Translations under genes and position numbers: made by a program | The notes under the pieces: generated by a model | Seen by the model: the letters and a program-made list of their open reading frames with translations, nothing else | What the model was told of the DNA's origin: nothing | Database searches by the model: none | Source of the DNA: CAZABG01 sp964460985 | GTDB taxonomy: Bacteria; Chlamydiota; Chlamydiia; Chlamydiales; Parachlamydiaceae | Reading direction: 5' to 3' | Assembly (NCBI GenBank): GCA_964460985.1 | Contig: CAYWQX010000015.1 | Location: 1-45,208, forward strand | Length of the DNA: 45,208 nucleotides | Part shown: one piece after another, positions 23,915 through 30,871 of the stretch | Numbering within the stretch: position 1 is the stretch's first letter | Layout: every line of letters starts with the position of its first letter

Positions 23915-25132
23915 CTTCTTTAGAACGATTTGATAATCGTCGATAAACTGCGTTTTAAAGCCCGCTTCGCAGTAGGAGAAATAATAAACCCATTTGCGAA
24001 TGAACGCTTCATCAAAGCCTAGCTTTAAAATATCTTCTTTGTGGAGAAGAAAGTTATCTCGCCAGATGGCCAGCGTTTTGGCATAGCTTAAGCCGATGCT
24101 ATGCTGAGAGGTAATTTTCAAAGAGGTATCCCTCTCTACAATTTCATGGATGATTTGAAGGGAGGGGAGGTGGCCTCCCGGAAAAATATGTTTTTTGATC
24201 CAATCGGTGCTTTTTTTGTAGCGGTCATACGCTTGATCGGGATAAGTAATGGTTTGAATGACCGCAATGCCGCCCGGTTTTAGGAGTTCATCAATTTTCT
24301 TAAAGTAAGTGGAAAGGTATTTTTCACCCACCGCTTCTAGCATCTCAATGGAAACGATGCGGTCATATTGACCTTGCTTTAAGCGATAATCGGCAAATTC
24401 GAGATGGATTTTTTGATCTAAACCTTTCTCGTGTACTAATTTTTGAACATAATTTAACTGATTATTGGATAAGGTAATACCGGTTAAGTTACAGCCTGTT
24501 TGTGAGGTGGCTTCTAGGGCAAACCCTCCCCACCCAAAACCAATCTCAAGGACTTGAGAAGTAGGTTTTATTTCGGCTAATTGAATAATCCGGTTAATCT
24601 TGTTCAGCTGCGCCTCTTCTAGCGTTTCTTCTTCACTATGAAAAAGGGCAGAGGAATAAACTTTTCTTGAATCGAGAAACAAAAAGAACATTTCATTCAT
24701 GATGTCATAGTGTTCTTTAATGTTATCTTTCGCTTGATCGATCGTGTTCTCTCTTAAATAATGCCGGATTTTATCGATCACCGAGTTTGGAAAGGAGATA
24801 ATATTTAAAAAAGCGGAAGCGTTTTTAGCATTTTCCGAGAAAAGGGTTAAAAGGGCCGTCAAATCATTGGTATCCCAGTCTTGATCAACGTAGGATTCGC
24901 CAAGACCGATTTCTCCCCTCGTGATCAACTTGTAGAAAAAGGCGTAGTGATGGACATCCAGGAAATTGGTTTTTGCTGAAACCTCACCAAATGAATGGGT
25001 GGAACCATCCGGTAATTTTAAGGTTAAATGACCTTTCTTTATGTGTTTGAAAAATGAAAGGATCGCCTTCATGGCTATTTTTTCAAGTGTAGTGGGCTTT
25101 GCAGGAGCTTGACGGATCGTCTTTTCATTCAT
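23909..25132 (-). CDS. Cyclopropane-fatty-acid synthase-like methyltransferase
   Basis: This SAM-dependent enzyme of the CFA/mycolic acid synthase family methylates double bonds of membrane lipid acyl chains. From the ATG at 25132 it has 407 residues. Visible features are the SAM-binding VLEIGFGWGGFALEA, SIEMLEAVGEKY, the IFPGGHLPS loop and the active-site region YYFSYCEAGFK near the C terminus. The frame remains open for 28 more codons upstream, but those residues (LFYKKLPFYSRPQP) look like the tail of DUF1365, so the ATG at 25132 is the real start. It appears intact although its two usual operon partners upstream are broken. Confidence 0.9.
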   Translation of the reverse strand: MNEKTIRQAPAKPTTLEKIAMKAILSFFKHIKKGHLTLKLPDGSTHSFGEVSAKTNFLDVHHYAFFYKLITRGEIGLGESYVDQDWDTNDLTALLTLFSENAKNASAFLNIISFPNSVIDKIRHYLRENTIDQAKDNIKEHYDIMNEMFFLFLDSRKVYSSALFHSEEETLEEAQLNKINRIIQLAEIKPTSQVLEIGFGWGGFALEATSQTGCNLTGITLSNNQLNYVQKLVHEKGLDQKIHLEFADYRLKQGQYDRIVSIEMLEAVGEKYLSTYFKKIDELLKPGGIAVIQTITYPDQAYDRYKKSTDWIKKHIFPGGHLPSLQIIHEIVERDTSLKITSQHSIGLSYAKTLAIWRDNFLLHKEDILKLGFDEAFIRKWVYYFSYCEAGFKTQFIDDYQIVLKKL

Positions 25133-25730
25133 GGGTTGAGGCCTCGAATAGAAAGGTAGTTTTTTATAAAATAGAGTCTTCCTGCTTGCTGCAAGATTCT
25201 TTGCATAGTGAGCCATGCTGTAAATGGGTTGTGAATAAGTGTTTTTACGAGGAGGTTAAGCTCTGTCAGAGGATAGCTTTTTTTCCCGGTCAGTTTAGCT
25301 TTAAAAATAGTGTTACTCTCATTTTGCATATCAAATTGTTATCACCAAAGGTAGTGTTGAGCTCAATTAAACAGTATCTTAATGTTTCATCTTTCCTAAA
25401 ACAGTAGCATGCACTCATAGGATTAAATACATACTTCAGATAACGAAGATTGGTCAAGAGGATGACTTTTTCAATATCATCTCCGCATCCTTCTTTAGCA
25501 AGCAATTCCAAGAGTTTTTCTTTGATAGCTAAAGGTTTTTCAGTTAGATAGTCTTTTTCCCATAAAGAGACTAAATTGAAACCGTTATAGCTAAAGGAAG
25601 GAATCTTTTCGTGAGGGTTTCGAAGCTCATCCAAATCAATGGTATACATGTAAAGAGGATAGGTGAAATCGTTTACGACTTCTATTTTACGCAAATGAAC
25701 GATGATTCCTGCATAAATGTGTGAACTCAT
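25133..25730 (-). pseudogene. Broken DUF1365 (COG3496) gene
   Basis: The first 125 codons from the ATG at 25730 read as a normal DUF1365 N-terminal half: HLRKIEVVNDFTYPLYMYTI, LLTNLRYLKYVFNPMSACYC, and the ELNTTFGD motif. The frame then leaves the family and stops at 25290. The C-terminal part continues in another frame (FKAKLTGKKSYPLTELNLL, about 25250-25310) and a third (LFYKKLPFYSRPQP, about 25133-25175). The middle segment of roughly 50-60 residues normally found between these parts is missing. So there is an internal deletion plus at least two frame changes. The ATGA overlap with the upstream gene is preserved, as in a former operon. Confidence 0.8.
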
Positions 25731-26482
25731 AGTTCAACCATGAAGCCGGATCTGACCGCATCCTCATGAAAGCCATAGCCAAAGTAGCTTCCGTAGTAGT
25801 AAGTGTTTAGAGGCCTGTTTAATTTTGAAAGATGCTCTTGGGTTTTAAGAGTGCTTTTAGTGTAGATGGGATGATGGTATAAAAATTCCCGTATAATTTT
25901 TAGCGGGGTGATTTCATCCTGGGTTGCGTTCAGGGTAACAAAATAATCTTGGTGAGTCTGAAGTCCCTGTAATCGGTTCACATGGTAGGTCACTATGCAT
26001 AAAGGCTGCCCCTCTTTTCGATAAAAATTCCAAGAGGACCATGCTCTTCTTTGAGGAGGCGTGATGGTATCATTTGTATTGAGGACAGTCCGATTAGCTT
26101 CGTATTTGCACTCCGAGAGAAGCTCAAGTTCGCATGGAGCGGGATCGGGAAGAAGGTTTAGCGCTTCATCTGCATGAGTGGCTATCACAATCTTGTCAAA
26201 TTTCAAAATGTCCTCATCTTCAAATACAATAAAAGCGGCTTTAAGGCTTATATATATTTTACTAACCCGCTTGTTAATAACTTTTTTTCCTTAGAAACTC
26301 TTTTTAAATGCTTAAATGTATTCTTGACTACCTCCTTCTATTATCTGCCACCTTGGACGATCAACTAAATTAAGAAGACCGTGCCTTACAAAGAAGTGAA
26401 GGAAGGAAAGGGTGGGAAAATCGAGGAGCTTATCTGAAGGGATAGACCAAATAGCTAAGCCCATAGGCGAGCCATTCTTCTA
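25727..26482 (-). pseudogene. Decayed FAD-dependent oxidoreductase (COG2907 type)
   Basis: The open part (from TTG at 26206) is the C-terminal 159 residues of an amine-oxidase-like FAD protein: DKIVIATHADEALNLLPDP and RRAWSSWNFY. The same frame can be followed upstream through two in-frame TAA codons (26291-26293 and 26312-26314) into clear family sequence: RPRWQIIEGGSQEYI (26315-26359), FFVRHGLLNLVD, and PMGLAIWSIPSDKLLDFP, up to a TAG at 26480-26482. A short stretch in another frame (VVLVEEWLA, about 26470-26500) may continue the family. The N-terminal FAD-binding domain of about 200 residues is absent. This is a pseudogene with nonsense mutations and a large 5' deletion. Confidence 0.85.
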
Positions 26483-26626
26483 CTAAAACAACCCCAAAAG
26501 CTTTTTCCCGAATAAAGCGGGTCATTTTTTCAAAATGATCGATGTTAGAAAGTTAAACGATGAGAGTGCAGTTCCAGTGATATGTTCAACATCATTAGGA
26601 TGGATAATTGCTAAAAAACGGATTAT
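26483..26626. other. Remnant spacer upstream of the FAD pseudogene
   Basis: Between the last recognisable codons of the FAD pseudogene and the end of ruvA I see only short frames. One of them, starting with ATG at 26525 on the minus strand, reads MTRFIREKAFGVVLVEEW and then runs out of frame relative to the pseudogene. It may be residual coding sequence; nothing else is supported. Confidence 0.4.
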
Positions 26627-27208
26627 TTAAAGGTGTTTAAGGGAGAGGGTGATAAGGTCCGTTAACTCCAAATCGTCGCCATGAAGATCGCATGTTTTCT
26701 TCAAAGCTTTTTGAGAGGCTGAGGGAGTAAAGCCTAGGTTAACAAGCGCTGAAACGGCATCCTCCATTTTAGGAACCGCTATCTGGAAAGATTTGACACT
26801 GCCATAGCCAGGTAGTTTGTCTTTTAATTCAACAATCAGCCTTTCCGCCGATTTTTTACCGATGCCCGGAATTTTAGAGAGAGAGGCAATATCTTGGCTA
26901 TGGACCGCTTCACTTAAGTTTTCTAAAGAAAAAAAGCCGATCACATTTAAAGCCGTTTTAGGACCTATACCATTGATATTTAATAAAAGATGGAAAAGGT
27001 CTTTATCCTCCGCTTTTAAAAATCCATAGAGAGTGTGAGATTCTTCCCGGATTACTAAGGATGTATGAAAAAAAATCTCCGACCCTATTGGAGGGAGGTT
27101 AGAGGCAGTGGATAGGGGAATCAAAATATCATAGCCCACTCCATTTGTTTCAACGACAGCTTTTTGAGGAGATGAAAAACAAAGTTTTCCGCGAATGAAG
27201 GCAATCAT
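26627..27208 (-). CDS. ruvA: RuvA, Holliday junction branch-migration protein
   Basis: RuvA binds Holliday junctions and loads the RuvB motor. From the ATG at 27208 it has 193 residues. It starts with the OB-fold sequence MIAFIRGKLCF, has two helix-hairpin-helix motifs (NINGIGPKTALNVIG and KIPGIGKKSAERLI) and ends with the RuvB-binding domain III (DAVSALVNLGFTPSASQKAL). AGAGGAAAT precedes the ATG, which overlaps the ruvC stop (ATGA); a 14-codon upstream extension is rejected for that reason. No ruvB is in the window. Confidence 0.96.
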   Translation of the reverse strand: MIAFIRGKLCFSSPQKAVVETNGVGYDILIPLSTASNLPPIGSEIFFHTSLVIREESHTLYGFLKAEDKDLFHLLLNINGIGPKTALNVIGFFSLENLSEAVHSQDIASLSKIPGIGKKSAERLIVELKDKLPGYGSVKSFQIAVPKMEDAVSALVNLGFTPSASQKALKKTCDLHGDDLELTDLITLSLKHL

Positions 27209-27690
27209 ATTTCCTCTTTGAAAAATTGGTGGGCATGACAAACCGCGCAAGCAAGCGCATCCGCCGCATCTTCAGGCTCAGGCTCCTTTGAAAGGGAAAA
27301 AATACTCTTTAACATCGTTTGAACTTGGTTTTTCTCAGCGGATCCAAAGCCCGTCACAGCAAGCTTTATTTTAGTCGGCGCATATTCATACACTTTGAGG
27401 CCATGATTTTTTCCACAAATATAGACGATGCCTCTTACCATCCCGACTTTTAGGGCAGTTTGAACATTTTTTTGCACAAACTGCGTTTCTACCGCGAGCG
27501 CGTGGGGTTTATATTTATGGATGAGAGATTCAAGGCCTTGGTAGATCACATGCAGACGGTCAGACAAGAGCATTTTAGGGTTGGGGCGTATACAGCCGTA
27601 ATCGATCACTTCAAAGCAAGGCTCTTGTTTGATGACGCCGTAGCCTGTCACCCGAGTGCCTGGATCGACCCCAAGGATTACTTCGGGCAT
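27205..27690 (-). CDS. ruvC: RuvC, Holliday junction resolvase
   Basis: RuvC cuts Holliday junctions in recombination and repair. The 161-residue protein has the expected acidic catalytic residues: Asp9 in LGVDPGTRVTGYG, Glu68 in VETQF, and Asp141/Asp144 in PEDAADALACA. The start ATG shares bases with the stop of the upstream coiled-coil gene (TAATG), and the stop overlaps ruvA, so the three genes are translationally coupled. ruvC-ruvA adjacency is also seen in Chlamydia (CT502-CT501). Confidence 0.96.
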   Translation of the reverse strand: MPEVILGVDPGTRVTGYGVIKQEPCFEVIDYGCIRPNPKMLLSDRLHVIYQGLESLIHKYKPHALAVETQFVQKNVQTALKVGMVRGIVYICGKNHGLKVYEYAPTKIKLAVTGFGSAEKNQVQTMLKSIFSLSKEPEPEDAADALACAVCHAHQFFKEEI

Positions 27691-29288
27691 TAGAATAGCG
27701 ATCCTTTGAATCGGGGAGGAGTGTTATCAAAAAGCGGCATCTCCTCGGGCTTCTTCTCCTCTGCCATTTTAGGGCTTATATCCATGAAGTTAGGAGGTGA
27801 AGCTTCTTCTGCCGGCTCTACCTTTGTCGCAGGAGCGAAATTGGAAAAACCTCCAAAAAAGGCTTTAAGCTCATGAAACTTCTCTTCCATCTTTCTAAGC
27901 TCTTTCGCTTCACTGACAGCCTCTCTCCATTTTTCATGAATTTGGAAGTATCTCTCTTCCAATCTTTGAATTTGAGTGTCGGCGCTTTTTCGAAGTTCCA
28001 TCTCCCGTTCAAGCGCGCGTCTTTGATGCTCTACTTCCATGCCAAGGGTGCTTTTAAGCTCTGTGATTTTGGTATGCGCCTGATGAAGCTCTTCGCTCAG
28101 TTCTCGAATTCTTTCTTTATCGCTCTCATTTCTTTCGAGGATGAGCGCCGATTCACGAACTTTCTTGGCCAAATGGTGTTGCGCTGTTTTAAGCTTTTGC
28201 TCAAGTTCCCGTTTATCTCCCTCAAGCTCTTCTTTTTCTCCTTGGAGGCGGTTCAAGGCGGCCTTCATTTTATCCTGCTCAGCTAAAACAAGATTGCGTG
28301 TTTCGAAGGCGGCCTGGACTTCCAATTCTTTTAATTCATACTGATGAATCTCTTCCTTTTGAGCGAAAATCGTTCGTTCGAGACTTTCAATTTGAGCCTT
28401 ATACTCGTTTTCAGAGGAGATAAAATTCTCCTCCATCTCTTTTTGTTTCACTAGGAGGGAAGCTTTATTCTCTTCTACCTCTCTTAACATCGCCTGTTTT
28501 AAGAAGAGGTACTCGCGGTTTAGGTGGAAATGCTCGTCCGTTTTCTTTTTAAGCTCTTCTTTCAGCTCTTCTACCGTATTTTTAAGATGTTGGTTTTCTT
28601 CTTGAATCTCGATTAAAATAAGTTTGGTAGAATCGGCTTCTTGGCACTTCTGAGAGGTCTCTTCAATCGTTTTAGCGAGATTTTCCTTTTCTTGATTCAG
28701 CTGGCCGATCAGCTCTACATTCTGAGCGGTGACTTTTTTAAGCTCTTCTGAGAGTTGCTGGTTTAGTTCTTGGAGTTGGCTGAGTTCCTGGGCGAGCTGA
28801 TTCGTTTCAAGATGCGCCTCTTCAGATCGCTTTCTTAAAAATTGAATGACACGCTCAAGCTGCGTCTCTTTGAGTTTTACCGCTTGAAGCTCTTCGATCG
28901 CTTTTTTAGCCTCTTCTTCATGATGGCTAAGCTCTGATAAAATGGTTTGATGCTGCTCGGTCAGCATCTTCACCTCTTTTTCAAAATCGGCTGCCGCCGA
29001 TTCGGATGAGGATTTCTCTTTGAGGGCTGTTTTATATTTATCTTCAAGATCATGCAGTTCAACCAAGGTTTGGTTAAACTTTAAGGTAAGGGCATTGATC
29101 GTCTGTTTAAGGGTGCCGTTCTCAGCCGCATATTCCCTGTTTTTCTGGTCCAGGTTATAGGCTTGAGTAACGGTTTCCCCATATTTTTTTTTGAGAGAAT
29201 GAACCAGAAGTTTTAATTTTTGCGTGTTTTCACTATCTGAAAGTCCCGCTTCAATCGAGGTGTTTATCACTTCTTGGTTATCCGACAT
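27690..29288 (-). CDS. Long coiled-coil protein of unknown function
   Basis: The 532 residues form an almost uninterrupted coiled coil from about residue 20 to 480, with dense Glu, Lys, Gln and Leu in heptad-like order. There is no signal peptide and no membrane helix. The last 50 residues are different: proline-rich and acidic (VEPAEEASPPNFMDISPKM), ending in TPPRFKGSLF, which could be a short interaction motif. I do not recognise a named family. It is coupled to ruvC through a TAATG junction and has the peroxiredoxin gene directly upstream. A cytoplasmic structural or scaffold role is possible, but the sequence gives no direct hint. Confidence 0.75.
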   Translation of the reverse strand: MSDNQEVINTSIEAGLSDSENTQKLKLLVHSLKKKYGETVTQAYNLDQKNREYAAENGTLKQTINALTLKFNQTLVELHDLEDKYKTALKEKSSSESAAADFEKEVKMLTEQHQTILSELSHHEEEAKKAIEELQAVKLKETQLERVIQFLRKRSEEAHLETNQLAQELSQLQELNQQLSEELKKVTAQNVELIGQLNQEKENLAKTIEETSQKCQEADSTKLILIEIQEENQHLKNTVEELKEELKKKTDEHFHLNREYLFLKQAMLREVEENKASLLVKQKEMEENFISSENEYKAQIESLERTIFAQKEEIHQYELKELEVQAAFETRNLVLAEQDKMKAALNRLQGEKEELEGDKRELEQKLKTAQHHLAKKVRESALILERNESDKERIRELSEELHQAHTKITELKSTLGMEVEHQRRALEREMELRKSADTQIQRLEERYFQIHEKWREAVSEAKELRKMEEKFHELKAFFGGFSNFAPATKVEPAEEASPPNFMDISPKMAEEKKPEEMPLFDNTPPRFKGSLF

Positions 29289-29292
29289 AGTA

Positions 29293-29886
29293 TTACCGAG
29301 TTGCGGCTAAAAAGTATTCTTCGAGACCCTCTTGGGTAGGCTTCATGCTGCGTTTGCCAAGAGTCCAGTTCGCAGGGCAAACCTCCCCATTTTTTTCATG
29401 GTAGGTGAGTGCATCGATCACCCTTAAAACTTCGTCGACCGAACGTCCGATCGGAAGATCATTGATCACTTGATGACGGATTATTCCGTTTGAGTCAATC
29501 AAGAAAAGGCCGCGGTAGCTAATCCCTTCTCCCGGCACCAGCACATCATAGTCCCTTGAGATCGTTTTATTGATATCCGAAACTAAAGGGTAGCTAATCC
29601 CTTCGATGCCGCCTTTATTTTTCGGGGTATGCAGCCAGGCTTGATGAGAGAAGATGCTATCGACCGAGCATCCGATCACTTGAGTATTTCTTTTATCAAA
29701 ATCGTGAAGTCTCTCTTGGAAAGCATGCAGTTCCGTCGGACAGACAAAAGTAAAATCGAGAGGATAGAAGAAAAGAACGACATTCATACCCTGGTATTGC
29801 TCTAAAGAGAAATCGGGAATGATTTTGTTTTTGTGAATCGCTTTTGCTTTAAAATCGGGGGCCGGTTTTCCAACTAGATGGGCCAT
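29293..29886 (-). CDS. 2-Cys peroxiredoxin (AhpC/Prx1 type)
   Basis: This thiol peroxidase reduces hydrogen peroxide and organic peroxides. The 197-residue protein has the peroxidatic cysteine Cys49 in DFTFVCPTEL and the resolving cysteine Cys170 in EVCPANW, so it is a typical 2-Cys enzyme. The segment VIGCSVDSIFSHQAW and the C-terminal YFLAATR also fit AhpC/Prx1. No reductase partner (AhpF or thioredoxin reductase) lies nearby, so the electron donor is unknown. It follows the MBL-fold gene by 11 bases and precedes the coiled-coil gene by 4. Confidence 0.95.
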   Translation of the reverse strand: MAHLVGKPAPDFKAKAIHKNKIIPDFSLEQYQGMNVVLFFYPLDFTFVCPTELHAFQERLHDFDKRNTQVIGCSVDSIFSHQAWLHTPKNKGGIEGISYPLVSDINKTISRDYDVLVPGEGISYRGLFLIDSNGIIRHQVINDLPIGRSVDEVLRVIDALTYHEKNGEVCPANWTLGKRSMKPTQEGLEEYFLAATR

Positions 29887-29897
29887 TGAATCGCTCC

Positions 29898-30500
29898 TTA
29901 TCCAAATATTTCTTCAGCTCGGTCTAACCAATTTTCTTGTCCGATGGTGGTAGGATCACCATGTCCAGGAAATACCGTCGTATCAGGCGGCAGTTTAGCA
30001 AGTTTCTTAAGAGATTTCCACATCATTTCAGGATTCGCGGTTGGAAACGACAGGTTGCCGATGGTTCCTTGAAAGAGGGTATCGCCCGAAAATAATACTT
30101 TTTCTTTTGGATCGTAGAATCCAACGCCGCCCGGTGTATGTCCCGGAAGCTCAAGGACTTCGTAGCCTTGAATAGTGTCGCCTTCCTTCAGATACCGATC
30201 AGGTTCTACTCCATCGATTTGAATCCACATAGGAAGACCATCCTCTCCCGGATTTCTTAAGTTAGGCGCATCCTTTTCGTGAACCGCAATCTTCAGTTCG
30301 GGATAAGCTTTTTTAAATTTGGAAACGTCGGCAAAATGATCCCAGTGGGAATGGGTCAAGAGGACATGCGTTGGAACAATTCCTTTTGCTTTCAAAAAAG
30401 AATGAATCTCTTCAAAGCTGCCTGGCGGCGCATCGATGAGGGTAGATCCGTGGAGATAGGCATTCGTAGCAAAGGGGCCGGCTGTAAAAATTTTTATCAT
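29898..30500 (-). CDS. Metallo-beta-lactamase-fold hydrolase (glyoxalase II-like)
   Basis: The 200-residue protein has the metal-binding motif THSHWDH (His50, His52, Asp54, His55), a later ELPGHTPGG with the third metal histidine, LFSGDTLF with the bridging aspartate, and FPGHGDPTT. It is a short glyoxalase II-like member without the C-terminal helical domain of true GloB, so the substrate (a thioester or other) is not settled. It begins 30 bases downstream of the tRNA-Arg gene and precedes the peroxiredoxin gene by 11 bases. Confidence 0.88.
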   Translation of the reverse strand: MIKIFTAGPFATNAYLHGSTLIDAPPGSFEEIHSFLKAKGIVPTHVLLTHSHWDHFADVSKFKKAYPELKIAVHEKDAPNLRNPGEDGLPMWIQIDGVEPDRYLKEGDTIQGYEVLELPGHTPGGVGFYDPKEKVLFSGDTLFQGTIGNLSFPTANPEMMWKSLKKLAKLPPDTTVFPGHGDPTTIGQENWLDRAEEIFG

Positions 30501-30530
30501 GAAAGCAGGATAGCAGAAAGGGGAGAAATG

Positions 30531-30604
30531 TGCACCGGAGAGGATTTGAACCTCTAACCGCCCGGTTCGTAGCCGGGTACTCTATCCGATTGAGCTACCG
30601 GTGC
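30531..30604 (-). tRNA. tRNA-Arg(ACG)
   Basis: The minus strand folds into a complete cloverleaf of 74 bases. The acceptor stem is GCACCGG (30604-30598) with CCGGTGC (30538-30532) and A as discriminator. The anticodon stem is CCCGG/CCGGG around the loop CTACGAA, giving anticodon ACG at 30570-30568. The T-loop is GGTTCAAATCC-like. CCA is not encoded. The wobble A is expected to be edited to inosine by TadA, so this tRNA should read CGU, CGC and CGA. Confidence 0.96.
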
Positions 30605-30605
30605 A

Positions 30606-30871
30606 AAAGACTCATCGATCATCGCACAAATCCCCATTATCTTCAAGCTTTAGAACGATTTGTCTTTGGTTGTCGGAACAAGTGCCTTTGGCCTTGTTCC
30701 CGCCCCTCTTGAGCTTGGCTCGCTTCCTATAATCGCTTTGCAGTCGGGGGGGTGGGTGCTCCGCCTTTATACCCTACCCCCCGCTCCTTTAAAGCGATTC
30801 TAGTTTGCGATCCAAGCCGCAGTGTTTCTTGGTAATACAATGGCCCCTTGAAGGGGCCAATCAGTTACTTT
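30606..30871. repeat. Structured intergenic stretch between tRNA-Arg and the RHS gene
   Basis: There is no gene in these 266 bases, but they are full of inverted repeats. GGAACAAG (30675-30682) pairs with CTTGTTCC (30693-30700), with GCC/GGC continuing inside. AATCGCTTT (30731-30739) pairs with AAAGCGATT (30791-30799), enclosing a G-run (CGGGGGGGTGGG, 30745-30756) that pairs with CCCTACCCCCCG (30772-30783). GGCCCC and GGGGCC (30842-30858) form a short hairpin just behind the RHS stop. The last may be a weak terminator for the RHS gene. The rest looks like a mobile or dispersed structured element. Confidence 0.6.

Noticed and set aside
25129..25329. Separate 66-residue minus-strand gene
   Set aside because: Its sequence is the displaced C-terminal part of DUF1365, so it belongs to the pseudogene.
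30842..30858. Full Rho-independent terminator behind the RHS gene
   Set aside because: The GGCCCC/GGGGCC hairpin is present but the minus-strand continuation ATTGTATTACC lacks a T-run, so I list it only as part of the structured spacer.
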